Assembly (NCBI GenBank): GCA_947000775.1
Contig: CAMQGK010000299.1
Coordinates: 2,262,001-2,326,000 of the forward strand
Origin: Pterois miles
Lineage: Eukaryota > Chordata > Actinopteri > Perciformes > Scorpaenidae
Reading direction: 5' to 3'
Length of the DNA stretch: 64,000 nucleotides
The notes beneath the pieces are model-generated. The model was given only the letters and a program-made list of their open reading frames with translations. It was not told the origin of the DNA and did no database searches. Below, in pieces: positions 35,653 to 47,100 of the stretch. Position numbers and translations under genes: made by a program. Each line of letters begins with the position of its first letter. Positions within the stretch are counted from its first letter, which is position 1.

Positions 35653-38600
35653 CTACCTGGCTGCTCTTTGTTGGGCCTTGGCCAGAGCGATACGTCGCTG
35701 GGCCTCCTGGCGCAGCTTCTCCTCCTTCACGTTCCTGGACACTAACTGGTTGTGTTCAAAAGCCGGGAAGAAAAAGTGGTTGAAGAATTGATGGATCGTC
35801 TGTTTCCAGAGCTCCACTTCACGGTCTCTGGGCTCCATCCCTCTGGTTTGAATGTCCTTTCCCTCACCTCTAGGCTCTTCTGTGTGCTCTAGAGGAAATA
35901 TGATATATATTCTTCATAGTCATTGCAATGAATTTATTGTCCTTTCACTGTCTGAACATGACATATAGTACCAGAGCACTGAAGTCCTCTAACCTTCTAC
36001 AATTTAGACATACTGTACATATACAGTATATGTATAAGTTCTTCTTTGTCTTTCGGCTGCTCCCATTAGGGTTCGCCACAGCAGATCATCTGAGATCTGA
36101 TTTTTATGATCTGCACATTTCATTTGGCATAGGTTTTATGCCCAATGCCCTTTCTGGAAACTGGAGAATTCATAGAAAACTCCACACAGACAGGAGATCG
36201 AGCCCAGGATCCTCTTTCTCTGAGGCGACGGTGCTAACCACTGCACCACCGTATATATGTATAAGTACAGGCATATAATAAATAACTTGGAAGAACCAGA
36301 AAATAAACAAACCTGCAGTCTGAAGTTTCTCAGTGACTTTAGTCTTGACATCTTGTTGACTCTCTGCTGTGTCATTTATCTATAATAAGATGTAAATAAA
36401 ACTGTTAGAGATTTCAGCAAAGTCATACAGCATATTTCATTCATGTCAACAGCAGGAATATTTCTGAATATTTGGATGTTTTATGTTGGTTGTGATATTG
36501 TTACATAGGTGAAGCACTGATTAACAAAAAAACTTATTTCTTTTTTTGCATGCTAGATTGTCAGTTGCAACCTACCTCCACTGACTTTGGGGTGGAGATT
36601 TCAGGACTGATGGGGGATTTCAATGCAGCTGCCACCTGCATAGAAAGAAGCTATAAAAAGTTTTTTTTTTGTTGTTTTCTTGTGCAGAGTTTACAGATTG
36701 CAGAGGTCATGAGAGGCTTGAAAAAGGATCTGACCGACTGGGAAGGGCTGTTTTTAGCCTGCAAGGTTTTCTCGCTGGCCTCCATCTCGGGAGGTAGATC
36801 CCTCCTAGCCTCAGAGTCTGGGCTGGATGGAGACTGGTCCTCCTCCATCAGGCCTTCAGAAACCTGCTGACACTTCAACTCAGCAGAGCCCAGAAGTACC
36901 TCAAAAAACTCCAGGAATGTAATCTGAAGCACAAAGTGCGGGACGGAGCGGCAGCAGAATACACAAAAAAAAGGCAGGGTAAGTACTGTCAATGGGCACT
37001 GGAAAATAATGAATGGTGTAAACACTACAGGCAGACCTCCAAATCCAAAGAGGAGGACAGGTTGCTGGGGTCCCGGCTCTCTGCAGTGATGATCTGCAGC
37101 AATCTGGCTGTGGTCAGGTTATTGTCTAGCAGATGGAGATCCTGGCAGGTGTTACAAGAAACTATTCACTACAATATCTCGATGAATGTATCAAAAGTTT
37201 TTTCCATCCATATAATGGACAGATTGAGCAGTCCTCTGGTTTTGTTGTAGTAACAAGCAACAGAAACCACATCAATTTCTTATTCGGGGAAAAATATGCA
37301 TGGTAATCTTCGTGTTACAGTCTGTTGCACCTTAAACATCCACAGCAGGTGTCGGTAGGTCATGGTCTGGTCATCTCTGGGGGCTGTATTTACTTTGCAG
37401 TAAGCCTGATAGACGTCCCAGCACTTCTTTAAGTAGCTCACAGCCACCACTGCACAGTGTGGCTGCCTAAACAGGAAGCCTGGATCAACACAGCTACAGT
37501 TAATGAGAACAACTATTACACAGCTAAGCAAGGATATTGAATCAGTTTCTGTAGATATGTCAACATGCAAAGACCTGAAAACTGCTAAACTGATCGTATG
37601 CTGTAATAAATCAGTATGCAGGCCCCCTATGCGCATCAGTTGTGTTGTGTTGTGTGTTGTGAGCACCTTTTACATCCTTAGCATTAGGAAGGATGTCGTC
37701 TGTCATCAGTTTGGAAAAGCAGGCTGCCAGGAGGTTGTTTTGTGACCTGTGAAAAGAGGAAAGTGATTCTTTCTGTGATGCATTTCTCCACTCAAAATCA
37801 GTTACCAAGGATAAAAAAAGTTTATCTTAAAGTTGTGTCCTTGTGTTAGTCCTAGCTGAGGTGGTTATTCTGTGTCCACATGTTGCTTTTGGAGTGAAAA
37901 CCTTGCAACTCTAACATCACTGGAGCGCTTTTGTAGTTTGAGAAATAGCTGCGCTTTGAGTTAAATGCTAGTCAGCGTGCTATCTTGCTCACAATGACCA
38001 TGCTAACATGTTGATGTTAAGGAGATATAATGTTCACCAACTTAGGGGGGGAGTATATTTAGGGGGTTGGTTGGGAAGGGGGGTACCGGTTAATCCCAAG
38101 GAAAAAAGAGGGAAGGGAGGGGTCTGGCAAACCCCCCCCCGGCCCCCCTTATTTTTTTAAAAAAAAAAAAAAATTAAAAAAATTTTTTTCTTCTTCTTCT
38201 TTAGCATGTTAGCATGCTAACATTCGTGAAAGAGGACCTATTATGCTCACTTTCAGGTGCATACTTAGAACATATTTACATGCATTAATGTTCAAAAAAA
38301 CACTTTATTTTTCTAATATGTGCTGTAGCACCTCTTTTCACCCTCTGACTGAAACACTCTGTTTGAGTTAAAGCCCAGTCCGCTCTGATTGGTCAGCTGG
38401 TCCACTCCATTGTGATTGGTCAACCGAACCAAACTCTTTAGACTCCGCTCCAGCTCCGCTCTAACTAGCTCTGTTTGCGGGTGTGCCAAACTAGCCGCTA
38501 GGGAGGTATTATGCAAATGTGCTACTTGGTCAATTCACCACATTTCGTTTCAGGCAGTTCAGGAGCAGTGTTCCTGTAGGGGACAGTAACTCCGTTTGGC

Positions 38601-41600
38601 GTAGACTTTGGGCTTTGTAACTTTGCACCTAAAAACTATAAAATACAATAAAGGAAAGTGGGAAAAGTACAAATGCATAATAGGTCCTCTTTAAAAAAAA
38701 AAACAAAAAAAGGTAATGATAAAGAGATAAAAGTGTTTCAACTGGCTACGATGTGTTAATGAGGAGTCATTCCTTACACCATGTCCTTATGGTAGATGTG
38801 GTAGGCCACAACCACTAGACAGTTGAGGAGCCTACGCAGAAGCATGGGAGTGAAAGGAGAGTGGATCTCTGCTGTTGTAGCATCCTCTGAAACAGTGTAA
38901 AAACATCAAGCACACAAATACAGTAATGATGAAGCTATCAATGTCCTGCCCTGAGGTGGATTTAGTATGTGGGAGAGACTGAGTGTTAGACCTTCTCACC
39001 TCTGATAAAACGGTCTATCTGTGTCAGAGTGACGCCGTGATGGTGGATGTTGCAGTCTTTGAGCAGGCGCCAGAGCTGCAGGCGGGACAGCAGGAAGGTG
39101 TTATCTGGGGAGCGGGCGTAGCCAAGTCTGCTGTAGAAACTATAGAGAGACCTCAGCTCTCTCGCTTGCCTCAACACCACCAACTCCACCTGTTACGCAC
39201 GAGCCACAGACTGGGGTTGAAATAAGGATGTGGGAAAAGATCCTATGCTGACAATGTTGCAGTGGAAAGCGGGCTTTGACCTGTTTGCGCTCAGCGTCAC
39301 GCTTTTTCTCTGGGATTTTCTCCAGAAGACATCTGATGTTCAGAGCCATGTCTGGAAGACACAATATTGTATCTTCTGTTTTAGACAGAGGAGGAGTGGG
39401 AGCTTTGTTTCCATTCAGATTGTGTGTTGTCATCATCTGATCATCCGCAAACTCTCCTTCAAACACATGTCCATCCTCAAAAGTGAATTTTCCCTATGAA
39501 CCATAGAGTACAGCAACTTTCAGAAATGAATGTAATTACATACATGTATATAATAGGTGAGCACTGAGTTTGAAATGGATACTTTCATCTTCTGCTATTG
39601 ATAATGCACCTCTAAAGCATTAATAACATAAAATATTTACTACTTCCAAGTAAGGAACCTCCAGTCTTTTTCATCCTGAATTTGACTGAATTAGACTGTG
39701 AAAGGCAACTCTGTATCATAGACTAACCTTCCCATGTTTTTTATTCTCCCTCCATTCTCCTTCATAGATCGCACCACCAGCATAGTAAAAGGTCCCATGC
39801 CCGTCTCTCTGACCCTGAATGAAATCCCCGGTGTACTGATTGCTCTGGGAGTAATAGGATCCATCCACTCGCCTAAGGATCCAGATGTGTGTGCCTCGTC
39901 CATGCTGCCAGAGAAGAGGACAAAAAACATAAACGGGTTACGTTTTAAGGACTTATTATGCTTTTTCCATTCCCTTTACTGTGTTATATAGTTTTTTTGT
40001 GCATGCCTGAAAAGTTAGCCCAAAGATGTGTAATCTCTTGTGGAAATGTACAAATTCCCTTACGTTGCGTGAGTTTGGCTGGAAGTGTTTTACTCAAGGC
40101 TCATTTTGACGGAGGGGATGCAAAATGTTTGAGATCGTGTGGGGTATGAGAGGCTAATCTCTGGCATGTATTTTGGAACTACCCAGGGCAGATTTTCACA
40201 GATTTCTCCATTTTATTTTTAGCAAATTTTGATTTCCAGACAAATATCTGTTTGGCATCTTGACACTGGCTTGTAAAAAAGCGCTCACACGATGCTGGTT
40301 GCTTCCATCCATCCATCCATCCATCCATCGTCAACCGCTTATCCCGTTAGGGGTCGCGGGGGGGCTGGAGCCGATCCCAGCTGGCATAGGGCGAAGGCAG
40401 GGTACACCCTGGACAGGTCGCCAGTCCATCGCAGGGCACATAGAGACAGACAACATATAGACAGACAACCATTCACGCTCACATCCACACCTACAGGCAA
40501 TTTAGAGTAATCAATTAACCTAAACAGCATGTCTTTGGATGGTGGGAGGAAGCCGGAGTACCCGGAGAAAACCCACGCTTACACGGGGAGAACATGCAAA
40601 CTCCACACAGAAGAGCCGCAAGCTGGAATCGAACCTGCGACCCTCTTGCTGTGAGGCGACAGCGCTAACCACTACACCACCGTGCAGCCCGCTGGTTGCT
40701 TCCTGAGCCCGTAAATGATATATACGGTATGTCACGGAGAGGATTACCTTCTCTCTCCGAGTCAAGAAAAATGTATTCATTTAATTTTGGACCAAGTGGG
40801 TCAATATGTAAAGCAATTACGACCAGATTTTGTGGATGTTAAATAATTGATACTGTAGTAGATTTTGTTTGTTTGTGTGGGCATATCCTTTTAAAATCTC
40901 TCTCATATTTAATATGAGAATAATTTAATGTATGTGTTTTATATATATATTTTAAAAAAACAGAGTGGACCAGCTGACCAATCAGGGGGCTTTTCAGGAG
41001 GGGGAGGGGCTAAAACAGAGCATTTTGGATAGAGGGTGAAAAGAGGTGCTGCAGGACAGGTGGTATGAGAAAAATAAAGCCTTTTTTGAACATTAAAGCA
41101 TGTAACCATGTTCTAGTAGAAACCCTAAACACAAGTATGCACCTCAAAATGAGTATGATAAGTCCTCTTTAAGGAGGATAAAAAGCTATTGTCCTGGAAT
41201 TACTACAATATGTTAGTGTCAGTGGTCAATTTCATACCTGGACACCACTCTGCCACTTCCCATCATACTGCTGGTGCAGTTTTATCCACCTCATCGTGCC
41301 CTCTCCATGTCTCAGGTTGTTCTTCCACTCACCAGAGTAAATGTTACCAGAGGGGTAGCTGTTAAGACACAGATGTCAACTTTAGACAGTTCAAAAGCCA
41401 CTCAGGCATTAGATCACATTGTCCATTACCTACCATCTCTCTCCCCATCCCTCTCTGTTGTTCTTCACCCAGTCTCCTTTGTACCAAGAGGTCTTATCCT
41501 GGTTGTAATACACTGCACCCTAACACAGAGAAAGATAATTACAAAGAAAAATAGAAAAAAAGACCTGCTGTGAACTTGTGGATCATACCTTTCCGTGCCT

Positions 41601-42966
41601 CTTGCCCTGATCCCACTGTCCTGTGTATGACACACCATTTTTTACACATTTATAGGTTCCAGTCCCATGTCGTATACCATTGTGCACGTCCCCCTTATAG
41701 GAGCTGCCATCCAGCCAGGTATAGGTGCCCTGGCCCATGGGCATGTTGCACACAAATTCTCCCTGTTGGATTAGAAATAGAAACCCCTGTCAAACTCCTT
41801 ATTTTATCACATTCTGTTGTATTTTACCTTCCTGTAGTTTTATCACATTTTGTATGTAGACAGGACGCATGTTTAGATTTTTGTGATCAAATTTGTTTTA
41901 TGCATTGGAAATTAACAAAAGAAAGTGCAAAATCCAAAACAAAACCAAAAAAATAAAGAAATTAAATTAATAATAATAATAACAATAATTTAAAAACTGC
42001 TAGTAATGTTAATAATAAATACCCCCACTCCCCAAATAGATCTCCATGTAATACTCTAGGGGATGTGTTATGATAGTGTTGAGTCACATAAATTCTTGGT
42101 ATTTACTTAAGGTTTGGAAAGGTTATTTAAACACTCAATAAAATCAAAGTTCATTGAAGTTATCATATCATTATTGTGCCCTACCTCATATTTCAGTCCA
42201 TCTGCCCGTGTGAAGACACCACGACCATCCATAAGTCCCTTGGAAAACATCCCCTTCAGAGAAACAAAGAGGGGACTTTATGAAATAGTTTTATGTATTT
42301 TTTTTTATTGAAATATTAGCAAAGAACAAACATCTCTGGTGTATTTTAAACCACATCAGAATATATTTTGCATTTTCTTCTTTTATGCACTTTCAAATAT
42401 TATTTCCCATTTAAATATATTTGCAGTGGTTTAAAATATTTCAAATAAACTTTAAAAACATTTTTTTAATTTAAGTGAATAGACACTTACTAGATGTTCT
42501 ACAGTAGGTTAGAGTATGCATTTACTGTATTGTAAAATATGTTGTCTTTAAAATTGTGGCTTTATTTGCAGTAATAGTCTACCTTGTACATATGTCCTCC
42601 TTCAAAATAAGCGACCCCCTCTCCATGAAACCGGCCATCACAAGTTTCCCCTTCATGTCTGTCAACGAGACACCAAAACATGCGCTACACTTCCGGTCAC
42701 CGGAAATTCATTCTGACTGGATTTAACAATAAATATGTAATGTCTGTAGTCAAGAGTATGATTTACCTCTGTAGGACTAAGCTTAAAAGTGAGGGGAGCT
42801 CATGAATGTCATCTTGGAGGTCGGCTTGTTTCTGCTCCACATCCGCTTCTCTCGCTGTTAAACTATCAGAGCAGCTCACCAACTTGGTTTGTTCTCTTCT
42901 TTCTGCTGTGTGAGCAAGTTCACAGTTCCCGCGCGTTTTCTCCGCTTCTTTTTTATCGTTTTGCAT
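35653..42966 (-). CDS. rsph10b: RSPH10B, radial spoke head 10 homolog (MORN-repeat ciliary protein)
   Basis: Exons in transcript order: 42966-42767, 42658-42583, 42253-42185, 41762-41589, 41519-41434, 41358-41238, 39904-39728, 39493-39281, 39189-39000, 38886-38778, 37746-37667, 37479-37331, 37141-37037, 36923-36695, 36628-36576, 36379-36313, 35888-35653. All junctions are GT/AG and the frame closes at 777 aa. Residues about 68-320 form some ten MORN repeats (YTGQWDQGKRHGKG, YSGEWKNNLRHGEG, YEGEWRENKKHGKG), a membrane- or scaffold-binding fold typical of radial spoke heads. The N-terminal 60 residues are charged and probably helical, and the C-terminus is a short basic helix ending in AKAQQRAAR. 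RSPH10B is part of the axonemal radial spoke in motile cilia and sperm. Start ATG at 42966 is the first in the exon. The acceptor at 36629 was preferred to an upstream AG because the latter gives a stop. Confidence 0.93.
36035..36255 (-). mobile_element. Second SINE family, rsph10b intron
   Basis: On the minus strand it starts GGTGGTGCAGTGGTTAGCACC and contains GGCTCGATCTCC, resembling A and B boxes. It ends with a GGCGAACCCTAATGGGAGCA segment common in teleost repeats. It differs from the other SINEs after the tRNA-like head. Confidence 0.65.
38045..38200. other. Homopolymer-rich anomalous block, probable assembly error
   Basis: G, C, A and T runs follow one another within an rsph10b intron, in the same style as 19297-19622. 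The sequence on both sides (CACCAACTTAG and TTTAGCATGTTAGCATGC) reads as one common fish repeat when the block is removed. Confidence 0.65.
38229..38692. mobile_element. MITE with perfect 18-bp terminal inverted repeats
   Basis: AAAGAGGACCTATTATGC at 38229-38246 is the exact inverse of GCATAATAGGTCCTCTTT at 38675-38692. Related copies are at 39944-41172 (interrupted) and 52622-53095 (inverted). It is 464 bp with no ORF of interest. Confidence 0.85.
39944..41172. mobile_element. Older MITE copy interrupted by a SINE
   Basis: The left end TTAAGGACTTATTATGC and the right end GTATGATAAGTCCTCTTTAA match the family at 38229-38692. The SINE at 40307-40690 sits inside it. All lies in the rsph10b intron 39905-41237 (genomic order 41237 to 39905). 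Confidence 0.6.
40307..40690 (-). mobile_element. tRNA-derived SINE with 13-bp target-site duplication
   Basis: It is a full-length copy of the 16594 family with A- and B-box-like segments on the minus strand and a (GGAT)n tail. It is flanked by identical GCTGGTTGCTTCC at 40294-40306 and 40691-40703. Confidence 0.92.
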
Positions 42967-43109
42967 CGTAGTTTACCTCTTTTCTTAACCCCGTGTCATT
43001 TTGCGCCGTTTATTTAGCACTCGCGCAAGTTAGAAAACCTCTCCATGGTAACGGCGCTCACAACTACGGCAACCGGTAGCAGTCAAAAGACGTAATACGG
43101 AGTCCATCT

Positions 43110-43975
43110 ACTACCATGTGATTTAACAATGCAGATAACAGAAAGTGTCATATCTTCTTTATTTACCCATTTAACTGGGTGTTAAAATAATTAAAAAAAA
43201 AAGGATTTAATAATAGAGATAACAAAAAGTGTAATATCCTTTTTATTTACCCCATTAACCGAGTGTTAAAATATAAAAAATAGCGATTTAACAACAGAGA
43301 TAACAGAGGTTGTAATATCTTCTTAATCTACCCCTTTATTTGGGTATCAAAAAATAAAAAAATAGTGATTTAACAACAGACATAACAGTGTCACATTTCT
43401 ATTTACCCTTTTAATTGGGTGTAAAAATAGTGATTTAATAATATTTAAATCACAGATGATTTAATAATAGAGAAAGTGTAATATCTTCTTTATTTACTTT
43501 ATTTTAGGGCTGCACGGTGGTGCTGTGGTTAGCACTGTCACCTCACAGCAAGAGGGTTGCGGGTTCGAATCCGGCTTGGAGCTCTTCTGTGTGGAGTTTG
43601 CATGTTCTACCCGTGTAAGCGTAGGTTTTCTCCGGGTACTCCGGCTTCCTCCCACAGTCCAAAGACATGTAATTTAGGTTAATTAATGACTCTAAATTGC
43701 CCGTAGGTGTGAATGTGAGTGGGAATGGTTGTCTGTCTTTCTGTGCCCTGCGATGGACTGGCAACATGTCCAGGGTGAACCCCGCCTTCGCCCAACGTTG
43801 GCTGGGATTGACTCCAGCCTCCCCGGGACCCCCAACAGGATAAGCGGTTGAAGATGGATGGATGGATAATTGGGTATTAAAATCTGAAAGAAAAATAGTG
43901 ATTTAACAACAGAGATAACAGAAAGTGTGATATCTTCTTTATTTACCCCATTAAATGGGTGTTAAAATATAAATA
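43110..43975. repeat. Degenerate minisatellite, about 80-90 bp unit, split by a SINE
   Basis: The phrase GTGATTTAACAACAGAGATAACAG, then TCTTCTTTATTTACCC and GGGTGTTAAAA, recurs five to six times between rsph10b and pms2. The SINE at 43507-43868 interrupts one unit. Confidence 0.8.
43507..43868 (+). mobile_element. tRNA-derived SINE inside the minisatellite
   Basis: The head GGTGCTGTGGTTAGCACTG and the B box GGTTCGAATCC are visible on the plus strand. The tail is GATGGATGGATGGAT. The sequence is more diverged than the copies at 16594 and 40307, and no clear target-site duplication is seen. Confidence 0.85.
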
Positions 43976-44167
43976 ATATTTTGTGATGCAAAATACAAAT
44001 AAAATCAGAACATAACAGATGTTAAAAACATACCAAACACTCAATACCATGCATTTGAACAATACAAAAATACATTATCTATGGTTTTGACTGAGTTTTT
44101 AACAGAAATAAACTGGAACAAAAGCTCATTCCGGTTATATTAATTAAGCCAGTGTACAGTGAGACTC

Positions 44168-47100
44168 TCAGTCTTGCGAGATAATGTCCAGGTTGGCGAG
44201 GTGTCTCATGGTGGGCCTGCCGTGAGGACAGTTCCACGGATGCTCGATCTCCCCCATGTGGACCAGGAGCTTCTTCATCTCACTCATACTCAGGGCAGTG
44301 CCAATCATCACCTGGAGATGGGCATAAACAAGTCAACAGATAATGCGTAAGGAGTATAGTAATGTTATTAATTTAACAAAACTGCATAACAAGCGGTCTT
44401 AATAGATACTCAAACCGGACAATCACAGCATTTTGCATTTAACACCTTGTACTACTATCAATACTTGAAGTGATCCAAATCTAAACCCAAAACCTGGTCT
44501 GTGTAATTATCTAAAAATATTGTTTATTGTCAATGTGAACTCACTGATTTACGACAAGCTCGGGAGGCAAACATCTGCCGTACACGAGACGGTCGACACA
44601 TGACCCCCGGGCTGTCGCTCAACATGAAGATCAACTCCTCGATGTCGGCTGGGCCAAATGTCCAGTTTTTACTGGTGGGCAGAGATACCAGCTTAACCCT
44701 CTCCATCACCTGAGCTGCAGTCGCAATAAAAAAAAAAAATCTGGTTTAGTATTCATAATCATCAAAATAATTGAGATAAAATCTATTTATACTTATTATA
44801 CTTTAACTGTTCGTACCGTCCTCGTCGATAAGAAATTCAAAGCCATTCTTCCTGAAAATCTCAATGTTCTCCATGAGGACATTTTCGCTAACAGCAGTGA
44901 GGTGAAGCTTCTGAGGGCTGCAAACATAAATAAAAAAACAGATTAATAAAAAGGTCATTTGAAAGAAATGCAAGGCAAAATTCATCAACTTGCTTCGGAT
45001 TCTTACACTATGAGTTTCTGTCCTTGGAGCACAGTGTGCTGCTGCAGCATCTCAAAGTTGTATTTCTCGTCGGTGGCGTGCTGGTCGATCATGAAGATGT
45101 CCGAGTTGAGTTTTGTGATAATGAAGCCCAGGTTAAACTGGCCGATGACCTCCATCTCTTTGAACGTGTCTTTACTGTCAGGATGAAAGAAAAAATAGAT
45201 TTACAGTTGTGGAATTAACACTTCAGGAGTAATTAGAGTAAAATGACCTGATCTCTTACCTGATCTCTTTCTTGAGCTCTTCCTCTGCACTTTGGTTTTC
45301 TCCGGGGTTGATTTTGGCCCTGAAGCGTCGATAGCGCAGATTCTCGCCAGCCCTCTGCTTCTGCACGTCCTGTAACCTCTTCACCTTCAGTGCCAGCTCT
45401 TGGAAAGAGAACCGGAGGGGCACTGTCCTCTTCTGTAGGCAGACCGGAGCATCCACCGTCGAGGAGGGTTTTGAAAAAGTGTTGAATTTGTGTTCTGTCC
45501 TGGCCCTCTTGGCATCTGGGCTCACAGTACACGGTGGCTCAGTCTGTAACTCTGCGTGTTCAGGAACAGTGTGACTGTCATCTGGTATTTCTTCAAATGT
45601 TTCATTTTTAACACTGTCAGTGGCCGGTTCAGGAGAACCGAACTCCAGCCCAGCACACTGAACATCTGATGTCGACACAGTGTCGTCACAGCTAGACATG
45701 GTGATGTCTTTTTCAGAGTCTGCATCACTGCATGACATCCCTTCGTACCTAAACCCATCCAGCACTGAATTTCCCACTGGGGAGCATTTAGCTTTGGGTT
45801 TCAGGGGAGGTGTTACACTTGGGTTGCAGGGAGGAGGTTTGACAGTGTCCTTAAAAAAAGACTGCAGTGTTTTCTGTGTTGGGCCACTGTTGGCAGCTTT
45901 TGCCACATTTGACTTGTTCCCCAAATTGGAGCTGTGGTGACTTGAAAAAGCAGCTTTTAGGCCGGCCAGGTTTAGGCACGACTTTGGGCTCCGAGTCACT
46001 GGTTCTGTGTCCTCTCCAGGTTCTGGCTCATTAGACGGGACAACCTGACAGATTTCAGACGCAGATGTTGTATCTAGAAACAAGTGATAAAAAGTCAAAA
46101 TAAAAGCACTGGAAAATCTCTCATGGTACGTGTCTATGTGGGTATTTTTGGACGTGAGGAATCACGTCGCTTCCCAGCATTGGATGCTTGATGGGATGCC
46201 ACTAGACACCAGGCACCTGATTAGACAAACGCCTTTACTCTGGGCTGCTGCTCCCAGCTTTCAAACCAAAACCAACATGTTGGCTCGTTTGGAAACTTTT
46301 TTTTCTCGGATGTTAAGAAAATATTCCTGAAATGTGTTTCTGAAAACATTTTAGACAAGAAATGAGAAATGCATTGGCTGAACCTGTCTTTATTTTAGAT
46401 AGACAATGGTTAGTTTAAACGTTTTTTAGGAGTTTCCAGAGGTTCCAAAGCGGGCGCCCCTGGTTTGCATAAAATAACCTGGACCTCAGCTTTATGCAAA
46501 TGAAGAGCGGGCAGCGTAACGGTCTGTCACATGAATGCATTGCACAGCCATTTACATAGACAATGAATGGGAAGCGTGGAAAGGACAGATCCTGTGGACA
46601 CGTACCACATTAATTTGCTATAATATCAAAATACACATGTTTTAATATACCAAGCTAATGGTAACAATCTGTTCTTACTGGAGCTGGGTATGGGTGTGTA
46701 GTTCAGACTGATCTTATTGACTCCGGCCTCATACATGTTGATGAGAGAGGTTTTTAGAACCGCCAATAAGAGTTTCTCCTCCTGAAGGAATATCTGTCGT
46801 TTGTCTGGGGTTACATTCACATCAACGCACTCTGAAATGACACCATAAAAACAAAAACCCTCATGTAGTGCAGAAAGTCAGCAGTGTGTTTGAGAAATAA
46901 CAGTTCAGCAGTTTTCTTACCAGAGGCAACAGCTATGTTCAAGGCAACAAATGGATATTGATGTCTGTTGTACATGTGATACACTTCATTCACAAGTTTG
47001 GTCACCTGCAAATTAAGATTAGAACATGTCTTCATAGGAGAAATGATATTTTTTTGATAAATACAGTACACCAGAAAGAATAGAAATGACAAATAGGTGG

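Noticed and set aside
35750..35800. PIP-like QTIHQFF in the rsph10b C-terminus
   Set aside because: Spacing is one residue short of Q-x-x-h-x-x-F-F, and the protein is axonemal. Treated as chance.
43507..43580. tRNA-like sequence with A and B boxes
   Set aside because: It is the head of a SINE followed by SINE body and tail, not a free-standing tRNA gene.
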